This document shows, piece by piece, positions 1-11,213 of a stretch of 64,000 nucleotides of DNA. The position numbers were made by a program, and so were the translations under genes. The stretch comes from Gracilariopsis chorda (taxonomy: Eukaryota; Rhodophyta; Florideophyceae; Gracilariales; Gracilariaceae). The notes below the pieces were generated by a model. The model had not been told where the DNA came from and ran no database searches. It worked only from the letters and a program-made list of their open reading frames with translations. The stretch's first letter is position 1; every line of letters begins with the position of its first letter. The stretch is taken from contig NBIV01000066.1 of the NCBI GenBank assembly GCA_003194525.1, positions 186,001 through 250,000 of the forward strand. Direction: 5' to 3'.

Positions 1-1
1 C

Positions 2-1102
2 ACCCTACGTAAGGGAGATCTAGTTGTGAACACAAGAACCAAGAAGAAAGTGAAGGTCCCCCGTCTTGTTCGCATGCATTCGAATGAGATGGAAGAGATT
101 CAGGAGGCACTCTCTGGTGATATTTGCGCGATGTTTGGTTTAGAATGTGCTTCAGGTGATACATTTGTTTCTGCATCCGATTCAAAACCCCTGAGTATGG
201 AATCGCTCTTTGTCCCTGACTCCGTGATGAGCCTCGCTGTTGCACCAAAAAAGAAGGACGCTGGTTCAAATAACTTCACGAAAGCACTGAACAGGTTTAC
301 CAGGGAAGATCCAACGTTCCGCGTTCATATGGATCCTGAATCCAAGCAAACAATAATTTCTGGAATGGGAGAACTGCACCTACAGATATATGTCGAGCGA
401 ATGCTCCGTGAGTATAACGTTGACCTCGAGGTTGGTGCTCCTCGTGTGAACTACCGGGAAACTGTGCAGAGACGCGCCAATTTCAACTACACCCATAAGA
501 AGCAATCTGGCGGTGCAGGTCAGTTTGCAGCTCTAGAAGGTTATATCGAACCCACAGAAGACGGGGTATCTGTCGAGTTCAAGAATGGACTGATTGGAAA
601 TAATGTACCGCCAGGATTCTTGCCAGCCATTGAAAAAGGTTTTCGGGAGGCTTTGGAAGAGGGTTCTCTCACTGGTCATCGCGTCCAGGGTGTGCGCATG
701 GTAGTTCAGGACGGAAAGACACATCCTGTTGACTCAAATGAATTATCATTCCGGATGGCTTCAATTCAGGGATTCAGACAAGCCTTCATGAGAGCTAAAG
801 CAGGCGTTTTGGAACCGATAATGAAGGTGGAGGTGGAGATCCCAACTGAATACCAGGGGACCATCATGGGTGGTTTATCAAAGCGAAGAGGAATTATTGT
901 GAATTCTTCTGCCCATTCTGAGTACGGTTCGGTTGTCGCAGAAGTACCTCTTAAAATGATGTTTGGCTACTCGACCGAGTTACGAAGCATGACTCAGGGA
1001 AAGGGGGAGTACTCAATGGAGTACTTGCAGCACAGAATTTTACCGGATCCCGACGAACTGATGTCAGATTACAAGGAAAAGAAAGCCGCTGGGCGGAAAT
1101 AG
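2..1102 (+). CDS. GFM1: Mitochondrial elongation factor G, C-terminal part (5' end outside window)
   Basis: This GTPase moves tRNAs and mRNA through the mitochondrial ribosome. The frame is open to the left edge, so the G domain lies upstream; a GTG at 26 is only an internal codon. Visible parts are the end of domain II (VPRLVRMHSNEMEEI, GDICAMFG), domain III (GMGELHLQI near residue 120), domain IV with the mEF-G1-type HKKQSGGAGQF segment, and domain V (EPIMKVEVEIPTEYQG, GGLSKRRG, then GKGEYSMEY near the end). The tail ends at AAGRK. HKKQSGGAGQ and the lysine-rich end favour mitochondrial EF-G1 over plastid EF-G. No frameshift is seen. The next gene is convergent and ends 157 bp downstream. 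Confidence 0.93.
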   Translation, partial: TLRKGDLVVNTRTKKKVKVPRLVRMHSNEMEEIQEALSGDICAMFGLECASGDTFVSASDSKPLSMESLFVPDSVMSLAVAPKKKDAGSNNFTKALNRFTREDPTFRVHMDPESKQTIISGMGELHLQIYVERMLREYNVDLEVGAPRVNYRETVQRRANFNYTHKKQSGGAGQFAALEGYIEPTEDGVSVEFKNGLIGNNVPPGFLPAIEKGFREALEEGSLTGHRVQGVRMVVQDGKTHPVDSNELSFRMASIQGFRQAFMRAKAGVLEPIMKVEVEIPTEYQGTIMGGLSKRRGIIVNSSAHSEYGSVVAEVPLKMMFGYSTELRSMTQGKGEYSMEYLQHRILPDPDELMSDYKEKKAAGRK

Positions 1103-1258
1103 ACTTGCCACATGTCGAGAAATTGCGATAACTTCGTATCTTTAAGTGTTGAACTGAAGTTTGAGCATTACTTTATGAACACGAGAGGCTTGGATATGAG
1201 GAAATTATATGTCACATAGGGGGGAAGATTGGACAACTGATACATCAAAACGCAATCG

Positions 1259-2413
1259 CTATCTTGGATTTCGCATTGAAAATGCAAGTAGAGCTTCGAA
1301 ACGAGACTCCCGAAGCCTGCTCCGGTAGCCATCAGGGATGAAACCAGAGATATTTAGAATATCATTGAGCTTAACGCGTTCGGCCATAACATGTGCGTTG
1401 CGGATATAGTGCTTTTGTCCTTTCCCCACAGGCCAATCGTCGTTCAAATAGGCGATCAAGAGCGCGAACTCTCCGACCACGTCACGCACGATTGCAAAAT
1501 TTTGTTCTGTAGAACAGACGTCAACAAAGACATACAAGTTCACCTTAGTTGTATGAGGGGATATTTTAGAGAAAGTATCCTCGGCATCGAATGCGCAGGA
1601 TTCTTGCTGTTCCTGTTCTTCTTGAGTATCCGGGATTTGGAAAGTGGTTAATGCTTGTTTGAACAGTCTACTGAGTGCTTGATTGATCGTGTTCAGACTT
1701 TGAACTTGTAGAATATTACTGAGATGTGTGATGGAGGCTCTGTATGGTACAATGAGAAAATCGACTGTCAGAGACCCCGAGGCTCGAACATCGTGGGCAT
1801 GCCATGGCTGCGGCACGAATATGAAGCTTTCATTGCTCGCTTTTACGAGGTCCCTTTCAGGAATAATTTCCTTTGAAGCCAGAACCGCAAGCTTCACGTT
1901 TTCCTGGTTGTCAGTCGTTAGGCGCTCCACAAAGAGAACGTCTTCCCGCATTTCTTGTATGCGAAGAAGAAGGGCGTTTTCCACCAGTCTGTCTGTAACT
2001 CGATTCGCATCGACTGCAACGCGGAATTCATGTATTCGTTGCTCTGCTTGAGATATGCAATCTCGTAAAAACGAAGTGAGTGTTCCGTCGGAATCTCGCC
2101 TGATATTGATGTTGAACGGCTGTGTTCGTTCCCTGCCACAGTTCACCCTGATGGCGGGCCGCTTATGTGTTTTCCTCTTCCGTGGTGTGGTTCCTGGAAA
2201 GAGCTGCTTTCGAATAGGTTCATGTCGCTTTGCCGGTGATTGGATTCGTACACGAAAGGGCTGTCTCGGAGCAGAATGCGTCACTGGAGTGCTCTTGACT
2301 GGGTGTAGCTTCACTCGCGGAGCGTTCCATATCTGAGACTTCCGTGCTGCTGTTGTGGGGTCATGCGCCGGTGTAACGGACTCCGTTAGCTCATAGTTTG
2401 ACGGAGTTTGCAT
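1259..2413 (-). CDS. Unknown 384-aa protein with basic N-terminus and helical middle
   Basis: I do not recognise the family. Residues 1-100 are low in hydrophobics, rich in Pro, Arg, Lys and Thr, and look disordered. Residues about 110-260 contain heptad-like helices (LVENALLLRIQEMREDVLFVE; INQALSRLFKQAL). The final 100 residues form a mixed alpha/beta stretch (NLYVFVDVCSTEQNFAIV). There is no signal peptide or membrane segment. Length, unbroken frame and clean spacing between EF-G and XPB support a real gene. A basic tail plus coiled helices could suit a chromatin or kinetochore role, but that is a guess. It runs convergent with EF-G and divergent from XPB. Confidence 0.6.
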   Translation of the reverse strand: MQTPSNYELTESVTPAHDPTTAARKSQIWNAPRVKLHPVKSTPVTHSAPRQPFRVRIQSPAKRHEPIRKQLFPGTTPRKRKTHKRPAIRVNCGRERTQPFNINIRRDSDGTLTSFLRDCISQAEQRIHEFRVAVDANRVTDRLVENALLLRIQEMREDVLFVERLTTDNQENVKLAVLASKEIIPERDLVKASNESFIFVPQPWHAHDVRASGSLTVDFLIVPYRASITHLSNILQVQSLNTINQALSRLFKQALTTFQIPDTQEEQEQQESCAFDAEDTFSKISPHTTKVNLYVFVDVCSTEQNFAIVRDVVGEFALLIAYLNDDWPVGKGQKHYIRNAHVMAERVKLNDILNISGFIPDGYRSRLRESRFEALLAFSMRNPR

Positions 2414-3132
2414 CGTAATATGTATTCATCTCTGCTACTGAAGAGCGACGTTGAGGGACTTCCTAAGAGTGATGAACATTGGTTGTGAGCATGGCCGCGT
2501 GGTTGCCTGGATTCCTTCGCGTTTCGTTTCACTGTGGTTGGCGCCAAATATCTATCTTGGGCCACTTGGGAATGGGTTGTGAGGTCCAAGTTTCGGCAGG
2601 TAACAGCTGGGGGTAGCCGTACGGGTAGCCCAAGGCTACCGCATGCAAGAGGCTACTGCAAAATTGAATTGATTTATAGGATTTCTGAATCATTTCTGTC
2701 ATTCGTTCAGCCGTGGATGCTGAGCTGGAATACAACGCACTGTCTTACACACCATGGATAGCACTCCGTTCTATAAATCGCCGGGGTCGAGTGCAAATGT
2801 CCACTCTCGCTTTCCAGAACAATCTTCGTCACAAGGCTGGCCTTTCTTTGTTAGAACACAACGCTCCGTCCCGGTGGACTGATTTATGGTTTCTTCTCAT
2901 GTGAGATCAATCTCCCTTTCACCCATCGACGCAAAGGCATCAGGCTGAAACTCTAGTCTCGAAGAACAGTGAGTTCTGGTTCATCAGCAAATTGTTCAGC
3001 AGCTTCTTCGTAGTTTAGAAAGCAACTTTGTTATCAGGGCTGAAGTTCATCTTACCAACGACTGCTGCATTTTATCAGCGTTGCGGAATCCAGCTATCTC
3101 CTGTGAATTTGTTCTCATTTTGCCGTCCTTCC
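2414..3132. other. Intergenic region, probable divergent promoter
   Basis: About 720 bp lie between the starts of the unknown 384-aa gene (-) and XPB (+). Only short overlapping frames of 60-75 codons on both strands are present, without recognisable protein. A frame continuous with XPB reaches back to an ATG at 3028, but the peptide there looks unlike XPB proteins. I read the region as a shared bidirectional promoter. Confidence 0.4.
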
Positions 3133-5700
3133 ATGGACAACAGCCGAAAGCGACCACGCCAGAACTCAGTGATAGATGTAGACAGCCAGGAGGTCATCGA
3201 CCTTGAGAGCAACTATTACCAAAATTCATACGAGCCAAATGGTGATGAAGCTCGTCGACTGAAGAAAGAGCGCAAGGATCGTAAAAAGGAGAAAAAACGC
3301 AAGAAGAAGAAGCGTAAAGAGCGTTCAGATTCCGATTCCGATTCCGATTACGATCCCAACAAGAATTCAAAACAATCTGAAAGAGTTGTGCGAGATGAAA
3401 GTGACGATCTTCCAATGCTCCCTCGCGCGGCATGTACCGCTACTTTCAATGTAGAAGAGGATGAAGATGACGACGCTGAAGTCAGGGACTATAGCCAGCT
3501 AGCACTGCGTCCGGATCACACTTCTAGGCCAGTCTATGTATCTGGTGACAAGCGCATCTTCCTCGAGACCTTCTCGCCCATTTACAAGCAAGCATATGAC
3601 TTTCTTGTCGCCATAGCAGAACCAGTATCGCGTCCAGAACAGCTTCACGAGTACCGTCTAACGGAGTATGCTTTGTATGCCGCGGTTTCGGTCGGCTTGG
3701 ATAGCGAAAGTATCATCAGAGCCTTGGGAAAGCTTTGCAAAACTTCATTACCGAAAGAGATTCCGCAGTTCATTCGAGACTGTACGAAAACGTATGGGAA
3801 AGCAAAGCTCGTTTTGAAAAAGGGTAAGTATGTTGTTCAAACGATGGAGGAGAATGTCATGCGTGTTCTGCTGTCAGATCGCACGATTTCCTCGGCTAGA
3901 GTGCCGGAGAGTGAAATAGAGGATGCAAAAGAAGTTGAAACAGAAGACAAGGGCCTTGTCATCGCTGGAGGAGAGGAAGCCGTCAGTGACGCGAAAACGC
4001 TTCAGGCCCTTGCCAAGGCCTTAGACGAAGAAGATGATGAGGAAGAAATTGCCTTCTCAGAGGGTAAGAAGAAGAAAGTGTTTGAATTTGAAGTACGCGG
4101 GGAAGAAGTTGAGCACGTGAAAAGACAAGCAATCGCACTTGACTATCCTCTTATGGAAGAGTACGACTTTCGTAATGACACTGCAAATCCAAACATAGAT
4201 CTAGATTTGAAGCCAATCGCAAAGATTCGACCGTACCAAGAGAAGAGTTTGGAGAAGATGTTTGGAAATGGAAGGGCCAGGTCTGGGGTTATCGTGTTAC
4301 CATGTGGTGCTGGTAAGAGTCTTGTGGGGGTCACAGCGGCATGTACAGTTAAGAAACCAACGTTGTGTTTGTGCACAAGCTCCGTTTCTGTTGAACAGTG
4401 GCGCTATCAGTTTGCTACTTGGAGTACGATGCCTCGAGAGCAAATTGGTCGGTTTGTAGCATCAAGCGGAGGACATGAAAAGAGCTTCTACGGCGGAGTT
4501 ACCGTAACTACGTATTCCATGATATCTCACAGTGGGCGTCGAGCTGCGGAATCGGAGAGAATGCTGAATGAACTAAAGCAGAAAGAGTGGGGGCTTTTGC
4601 TTTTGGATGAAGTACACGTCGTTCCAGCTAATGTGTTCCGAAAGGTTATTGGTGTTATCAAAGCGCATTGCAAACTGGGGTTAACTGCCACGCTTCTTCG
4701 AGAGGATGAGAAGATTGGTGACATCAACTTCCTAATTGGGCCAAAGCTCTACGAGGCCAACTGGCTTGATCTACAGCGAGATAATTATCTAGCAACCGTT
4801 CAATGTGCCGAAGTTTGGTGTCCGATGACGAAAGAATTTTACAGGGAGTATCTCGCTTCACATCCAGCGCGAAGGAAGCTTTTATACGCTATGAATCCGA
4901 ACAAATTCCGTATGTGTCAATACTTAGTTAACTTTCACGAACAAAGGGGAGACAAGGTTATCATCTTTGCGGACAACGTCTATGCATTGAAGATGTACGC
5001 GAATAGGCTCAGTAGACCCTACATCTATGGTCCCACCAGTCAAACAGAACGGTTGAGGATCCTACAAAACTTCCAGCACAATCCGGCTCTCAACACGATT
5101 TTGCTCTCCAAAGTTGGTGATACTTCAATCGATATACCAGAAGCAAACGTACTAATTCAAGTTAGCTCACACTACGGCTCACGTCGACAGGAGGCTCAGC
5201 GTCTGGGGAGAATTCTCCGTCCCAAACCACGAGCAGGGCAGAACTTTAATGCATTTTTCTATTCACTTGTGTCTACGGACACGCAAGAAATGTTCTATTC
5301 CTCCAAAAGGCAGCAGTTCTTGATTGATCAAGGATATGCGTTCAAAGTCATTACTCATCTGGAAGGCATGGACAAAGCCAAGTTAGACTTCGAAACAAAA
5401 CAGGAACAGCTTGCCTTGTTAGCTAAAGTTCTCGCTGCTGATGAAACTGAGGCTAGTGAACATCTCGATGTTGATGAAGAAGAAAGGGCACTGGCGGCTA
5501 GAGGCCCGGATGGAGGGTTTGGAAGTTTGATGCGACGCCGGCCTAATTCAATCGAGGCGTTGACTGGTGCTCGTGGAGTTCGGTACAATGAATTCGATCG
5601 GCGAAAGGATAATGTGGCTCCTCTTCCTAAGAGCAGACGTGTTGTTCAACATTCCTTGTTCAGAAGAAGAATTGCAGGCGGCTTCACCAAGAAGAAATAA
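3133..5700 (+). CDS. XPB: TFIIH subunit XPB/ERCC3, 3'-5' DNA translocase
   Basis: XPB opens promoters for RNA polymerase II and acts in nucleotide excision repair. The 855-aa product starts with a nuclear-type Lys/Arg-rich and acidic stretch (residues 20-120) and an N-terminal damage-recognition region with YRLTEYALYAAVSVG. The two helicase domains follow: Walker A CGAGKS (K395), the DEVH box (D492-H495), LGLTATLLRED with the XPB RED motif, and motif VI QEAQRLGRILRPK. All catalytic residues are present and length is close to the family norm. I chose the ATG at 3133 (MDNSRKRPRQ) over the in-frame ATG at 3028, because the extra 35 residues are hydrophobic and not family-like. The gene is intronless and convergent with the next one. 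Confidence 0.96.
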   Translation: MDNSRKRPRQNSVIDVDSQEVIDLESNYYQNSYEPNGDEARRLKKERKDRKKEKKRKKKKRKERSDSDSDSDYDPNKNSKQSERVVRDESDDLPMLPRAACTATFNVEEDEDDDAEVRDYSQLALRPDHTSRPVYVSGDKRIFLETFSPIYKQAYDFLVAIAEPVSRPEQLHEYRLTEYALYAAVSVGLDSESIIRALGKLCKTSLPKEIPQFIRDCTKTYGKAKLVLKKGKYVVQTMEENVMRVLLSDRTISSARVPESEIEDAKEVETEDKGLVIAGGEEAVSDAKTLQALAKALDEEDDEEEIAFSEGKKKKVFEFEVRGEEVEHVKRQAIALDYPLMEEYDFRNDTANPNIDLDLKPIAKIRPYQEKSLEKMFGNGRARSGVIVLPCGAGKSLVGVTAACTVKKPTLCLCTSSVSVEQWRYQFATWSTMPREQIGRFVASSGGHEKSFYGGVTVTTYSMISHSGRRAAESERMLNELKQKEWGLLLLDEVHVVPANVFRKVIGVIKAHCKLGLTATLLREDEKIGDINFLIGPKLYEANWLDLQRDNYLATVQCAEVWCPMTKEFYREYLASHPARRKLLYAMNPNKFRMCQYLVNFHEQRGDKVIIFADNVYALKMYANRLSRPYIYGPTSQTERLRILQNFQHNPALNTILLSKVGDTSIDIPEANVLIQVSSHYGSRRQEAQRLGRILRPKPRAGQNFNAFFYSLVSTDTQEMFYSSKRQQFLIDQGYAFKVITHLEGMDKAKLDFETKQEQLALLAKVLAADETEASEHLDVDEEERALAARGPDGGFGSLMRRRPNSIEALTGARGVRYNEFDRRKDNVAPLPKSRRVVQHSLFRRRIAGGFTKKK

Positions 5701-6073
5701 TGTTCTAGAACATAGAAGCTGAAGCGAAGCGTACAGAAGGTCCGGGACAAGTCTTTCAAAAGAGGTGAGAGTGGGTAGCGGCGGATGCGGAGAACAAACC
5801 TTAGTATAAAGAACTCGCTGAACGACCGTTCCAAAGTTCAACTCGGTACTTGTAGGTCTGGAGTTCAGACTTGCATCGACCTTTCTTAACTGTTGTAAAA
5901 CTCTAAGTCCAGTTTGTGAGTAGTCTTAGTAGTATGACCTATTCGGTGAGAATAAGGATAGATTGCCACCCTCCAGGGTTATCAAAGAGAACATTTCATC
6001 CTTACCCTGCGATGGAAAACACTGTGTGGAGTAAAGGTGGGTTACGCTGCCAGCTAGATGGCATCTGAAGTAG
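5701..6073. other. Convergent intergenic spacer
   Basis: These 373 bp separate the stop codons of XPB (+) and the SYCP2-like gene (-). I see no coding signal, only probable 3' UTRs. Confidence 0.5.
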
Positions 6074-8882
6074 TCAATTTTCGTCAAGTATCTTCATCAG
6101 ATTTCGGAGCAAGGACCCTCTCTCAGTTTTACGTTCTCTTTTTTGAATTTTAGCGATCAGCTCACCCAAAACACATTCTGTCTTCTCCTTCAGCTCGTTT
6201 AATCTCCGGTTTGTCTTCTCAATGCTCTTCTTTGTTCTTGACCTTGATCGCTTGATATGTTTCTGTATCGCTAATGCTTTCACCTTGAGAACGTTGAGGC
6301 TATTCTTTGCCTCCATGAGCATTTTGCGTTTCCTGAGGCCGTACTCACGTATTTTGGTCTTTTGCTCTTTTCCACGCTTCTTGATACGGGTCTCTAAAGC
6401 TCTGAGTTTTTCCTCGTCTGCTAGTTTCTTTTTGTCCCGAAGGGTTTCCACTTCTCTCTTAGTCGAAAGCAACATCCTTTTCGAGTTGGCGTCTTGCCAC
6501 TGTAAATGTATTACGAGTAGAGGAGTATGGGTCAGTTCTACATGTCATCTCCAATGGTCCTGCGCATACTATAGCTTTTTCGATACTTACTTTCGCTACT
6601 TGCCTGATCGCAGCCAATAAGATATTTCGAACAGTCTTGTTTTCGGGTTTGACATTCTTCTTATTACTCGCGCCTGATAATCCGGCAAGGTTCTCCCGAA
6701 GCTTTGCCTCAATAGATGGAGGTGAATTCGCACATGCCAAAGTCTCAGGAAAACCCAGAAGTTCTTCAAAATTGTTCCTGGGACCGCCCCCCTCACTCTC
6801 AATATCTGGCACAGATTGGTGTTCTGTTCCACTGAGATACTGGTCCACTGGACTATGTTCGAGAGAATGGCTCCTGTTAAGCCGTATGGCTGGTGCAGAT
6901 TCGCTGGAAAGGCTGATCATATTACGCCTTCTCTTCTTTGGTCGTAACGATTGTTCAACACTAGCGGGATAGTTTTCTGCGTGATCACTTGAAATGCAGA
7001 TTGGACTCGGAGCTCGCTTCCTTCTCAGTCGCTTAGAAGCAGCTTTAACCGTGTCCTCATCTCGAACAGCATAGTCCTTCCCGTCAGATGGCTGCTCAGC
7101 TTTGCCATTCTCCTCCATTTCATCACATCCAACATCAGCGACAACGTTGTCTTTGAGAAATGCAGAATTCCCTACTAGCTTGTCTTCTGGTGTAGTCAGA
7201 CCGACCTGACGTGAGAGAGACTGCACACGTGACCTCTGAATAGAAGCAAAACGTTTGCTATTGCGCCGTAGCCGAACCTTGTTCTTCTGCTTTCTTGAAT
7301 TGCCAAGTTCCTGAAGTTCAGGTGGCCTTGCTTTCGGAAGGGCTTCCGTATCAGAACACTCCTTATTCGCCACATCTTCATCTGATTCGAACCTCTCATA
7401 GTCTTGTCTTTGCAGTTCAGAATGCATGTCTTGATCCGCGGTGCTATCTCCAGACCCCTTGTCATCTGGGCCAGTTTGTTCCATGACGCCCACAGGTGCT
7501 TCTGTGCCATTAGTCTTTACGCTGCTGTCTTCGTTCGAAGCTACGAACGAACTTGTAGACCTTTCTTTCGCTAAGAACACCCCATCCTTGTTCAGCTTGG
7601 AGAAAATTGTCTCAACCCCCTGTTTTCTCTCTATGACTTCATGTTCGTCATCGGCTTGACTCTGGCCACTTTGCTTCTTCTGGAAGAGAGAAGCTGACAT
7701 CGGCGTAGCACTGCCCAGTTCTTTCTGCAGATTCCCTTTAGAAATACCAGGGGTCAAGGTGTCGGTTGCCATCGACATGATTTCGTCGATTCGTTCATCT
7801 ATGGCCTTTCTATCATACTTGGTCAATGACTTCGCGAGAAAGCTTACATGCACCTCAGTCGCCGGATAAATGTAAAAAGGGTCAAAGTTAAGACGAAGTT
7901 CTCTTCCGACATCCTCCCATTCAGGGTGGGAGACGGTAAACAGCGGCCATTGTCGAAACGGATTTCCATCCTCATCTCTGACGCAAATTGCATTCGTATT
8001 CCACTCAACAGACACAGAACGGAGAACAACTGCGCGCGAAGAGCCATCCTCCAAAGATGCATCGTTCATGGTAAGTATCTGTACGTCGCAAGGTTTTGAC
8101 TTGAAGCTTTTGTGTATCTTCCTTTTCCGCGAAAACATCTTTGTGACGACTAGCTCGCTCTTCTCTACGGCATCGTCAGCATTAACATCAAGCTCGCGAA
8201 AGAAAGGAATGGCACGACTTGATCCGAACTCGGTCGAAGAGAGTTTTTGCTCAATTAGGTCTTCGATACTTGACAGGCTTGGTTGAGCATTATGAAGAGA
8301 CGGATGGCCATATGAAACATCACATAGACATCTTAAACTCATGATAAGACTTCTTTGGATGCTGAGTTCGGGGGCACATGACAAGACCTTGAAGGCATCC
8401 TGAATATGTCGCGTAGGCATTTTCCTTGCGCTTTCAGCGACTGATTCAAAGGACAGGAGAATGTTTGAGAGTGCGTAAGAAGCACATCTCAGCAACTCGT
8501 TCAAGGCGTAATCAGTCTCCGTGAGCGTTATTGACGGAATATGAAAATCCGAAACGGATAACAAAGCAATGCAAGGCTTCAGGAATTCAGCGACGTGAGC
8601 TTGCGCACAGACGACATCACAGAAATCCACACATAGCTCAAAGATGGCAGAAAGTGTGCGAAGTGCATGCTTGTTTCTCTTGAGGACTCGAGAGAGATTC
8701 TGGGTGGCATGAATGGGGCTTTCAAGCGTGCGAACATCGGAGTCGACGACGATTGTATTGTAGAAATGTTGGAGATGTGGAAGAAGTATATTAGATGCGG
8801 TTAACAACCAATGATCACTTGAGTTCAGCTTGTGGACTACCTTGAAGAGGACGACGATATGATGGTAGGCCTCCTTCTCCAA
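6074..8882 (-). CDS. Two-exon 905-aa protein, possibly SYCP2-like (ARM-like N-terminus, basic coiled-coil C-terminus)
   Basis: Two ORFs join across a clear intron: exon 1 is 8882-6591 (764 codons), exon 2 is 6499-6074 (141 codons), phase 0. The joint reads ...RQVAK/WQDANSK. The N-terminal 230 residues look like an alpha-helical ARM repeat fold. A beta-rich module follows at about 270-340 (RSVSVEWNT, LRLNFDPFYIYP). Then comes a long acidic and basic linker with nuclear-type RLRRKR and RPKKRRR clusters. Exon 2 is an almost pure Lys/Arg/Glu coiled coil. Helical repeat, beta module, disordered linker and C-terminal coil is the layout of synaptonemal-complex SYCP2, but I cannot confirm homology by eye. 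It could be another chromosome-axis or chromatin protein. Confidence 0.5.
6500..6590 (-). other. Spliceosomal intron (91 bp)
   Basis: On the minus strand the intron begins GTAAGTATCG, a near-perfect donor, and ends TTTACAG. A CTGAC branch-like motif sits in its 3' half. Removing it restores one frame from an 807-codon ORF to a 133-codon ORF. It gives a sure example of the intron style in this genome: short, with canonical borders. Confidence 0.88.
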
Positions 8883-10637
8883 TTGATGTTCGCAAAATGT
8901 TACAAAGTTGGATAAAACAGAACGACGAGTGTGGAGTTGATCGTTGATTTGTGCCTACATGCATTGAAATGCCGACGTAACAAAATGAATGCAATGGGTG
9001 GAAGTTAGATGGCTGTGGAAGCGGAAATTGAAGAAATGCATCTCCGAGCTTACCTCCGTGATGGTGTTGAGCTGGTTCAGAACATGTGAAACGTTTTGTT
9101 GCCTATTGCTTAGTTGCTCCTTGAATGATTGCAAAAGAAAAGTGAAGAAAGTTGGGGGGTCAGCTAGTGCAGGCGAAGAAAGCAGGATAGAGCAAAACGA
9201 TCAGCGGGCGCAAAACATACTGCTAAAGCGCTTATATCCATTGGAACTTTGGTGAGAACGGCGGTGAATGATAGATGGGCACTGTGTGGGTCGGAAGGGG
9301 ATGTAATTGGTTCTTGAGAGATTTCGGGTGCGTTAAGGATGCGGAGTACGATGTTTACGGCGGACTACAACGTTCACGGATGACAACGACGGGTACAGGC
9401 TTGACAAAGAATGGCGAAGAAAGTGGGCAAAACGCAACAACGCTGTGGAGCCATACTCTTCGAGGGGAAAACGGTAACTTTGCTATCGTTTTCCCTTCGA
9501 AATGGACATGACACATACGGCTGATACAAAGGGTACCGGATCAGGGAGAGAGGCCGAGAAGCGCAAGACTACGGCAGCAGCTGCGTGACAACAACGCCAT
9601 TTCGAAACGAAACTGGCACGCTGCGCAGCACAGTGGCAACCGCTCGAGCGCATCGCTCTCCGATTGCAACTCCTCAGACGCTGCATGTTCTCGAGGCCGC
9701 CCCGTCCTCAGCCCGCCGCTTTTCGTTTGGCTCTCAGAACGCAATCACGCCCAAATCACGCGCAATGCCGTCACGAGGTGCGCCGTCACGTCGGTCCGCC
9801 CGCCCTAAATGCGCGATGAGAAACGCCAATAACCGGAAACCATCTGGACCACGTGCGTCTATTTCCGCTTGCGCCCCCTCAAAAGCGAGCGCGCCCCACC
9901 ACCACAAATCACATCTGCCTTAAATCAAAGTCCACAGCCACCTCCGCTCAATACGCCTGCAGCCAGCGATTGCTGTGCTTCCTGGCGACACTGTCTTCGC
10001 CAGCCGCTGAGAGCTTGTGCAGTTGAGCCGCCCTTTCTGCTACAAAACCCGCCTCATGACTGCGTGATCCACTTCTCACCCGCCCCCAATCAACCATCCC
10101 AGATAATTCTTCGCACCTATCTGCATATCTATCTCCTTCTTCTGCTTCATTCATTCTCGTCGTGCTTTCTCCATATATCTACTGCTTCCACCATCCCTGC
10201 TTGTATCCCTCTTCTTTGCCTTTGCTTCCGCTCTCCCCTGCTCGTGCTACCTCCCCATCAGCTTCCACGCCGTTAAACTGTGCTCTGTACAGCTGCATAT
10301 CGTCTCAATCGCATCTGTGCGCTCATTCTTCAGCACCATCGTGCTCGTGCTTGTTGCAACTCCCTGTTCAGTCTTGGAGTCGTGCACTGCTTCACAGCTT
10401 GTGCTCCAAACATATCGTGCAAATCTCTTTACGTTTGTGACTGCGCGAAACTGTATATCCCTGCACAAGCCAAGCACCAATATTTGGTCAGCTTCTACCG
10501 TTTGCCAAAGCCAACCCGTGTCGCGACGCTTCCCAGCTTCTCGGACCACTCCATCTGCAACCGACCTCCCCGTCACACTTACTTCTGCCTCGCAAGCCAA
10601 CCCTCGCGTTTGCACCAGCACCGCAACTTCTCACGAC
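8883..10637. other. Long intergenic region, GC-rich then pyrimidine-rich
   Basis: This 1.75-kb region separates the divergent SYCP2-like (-) and OTU protease (+) genes. From 9540 to 9950 it is GC-rich with many CG dinucleotides. From about 10030 to 10640 the plus strand is strongly C/T-rich, which is common in leaders of genes in this window. A frame open from 10317 runs into the OTU ORF, but its peptide is low-complexity. No tRNA or repeat was recognised. Confidence 0.4.
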
Positions 10638-11213
10638 ATGAACTTCTTCTCACGTCGTCGAACTCCGGTTTTCGCCCCAATTCCGAACGCGCCCATGCCA
10701 GAGAAGCTACGCATAACCGCTCGCCGATTCTTCTTCTACGCCACAACCTTACCAACAGCCACGGTTACACCTCCCCTTCGTGTCGTACCAGTCACAGGGG
10801 ATGGCCGTTGTCTTTACCGTGCCATCGCGAAAAACCTTGCCAGTAGCGACGGTCGTCGTCTCTCCGAGCATCTGGAACGCGCCGACGCAGACGCCTTGCG
10901 AGATATTGCATGGCGTGAAATCTGCATCGACCGTAGAAAAGAATTTCGCTCCAGACAAGTCGTTGAGGGAAGTCTTAGCGCCTATTGCGCTAACATGCGA
11001 AACCCCCGGTTCTATGCGGGAGAAGCGGAAATGCTTGCACTGGCGGATGTGCTGAGGAGACCCATCATGGTGTATCTGCGCACTACACAAGGCCAACTTC
11101 GTAACATTGTAACGTATGGTGAGAAATACGGAAAGGGAAAGCGTTCTACGCGAAGAACTATTCGCGTACTTTACATCAACGGCAATCATTATGACGCACT
11201 TCTTCCCCGGTGA
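10638..11213 (+). CDS. OTU-family cysteine protease (probable deubiquitinase)
   Basis: OTU proteases cut ubiquitin from proteins or chains. The 191-aa product has the full OTU signature: GDGRCLYRAIA with Asp55 and nucleophile Cys58, the YAGEAEMLALADVL helix, and the catalytic-His strand NGNHYDALL (His184). The first 45 residues are basic and Pro-rich. I picked the ATG at 10638 because residues encoded from the in-frame ATG at 10317 look like a translated C/T-rich leader. If the longer form is made, the first 107 residues are Ser/Thr/Ala-rich and could act as a targeting extension. Substrate and linkage preference cannot be read from the sequence. Confidence 0.88.
   Translation: MNFFSRRRTPVFAPIPNAPMPEKLRITARRFFFYATTLPTATVTPPLRVVPVTGDGRCLYRAIAKNLASSDGRRLSEHLERADADALRDIAWREICIDRRKEFRSRQVVEGSLSAYCANMRNPRFYAGEAEMLALADVLRRPIMVYLRTTQGQLRNIVTYGEKYGKGKRSTRRTIRVLYINGNHYDALLPR

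Noticed and set aside
3028-3132. N-terminal extension of XPB from ATG 3028
   Set aside because: The 35 residues are hydrophobic and unlike XPB starts; ATG 3133 gives the expected basic/acidic N-terminus.
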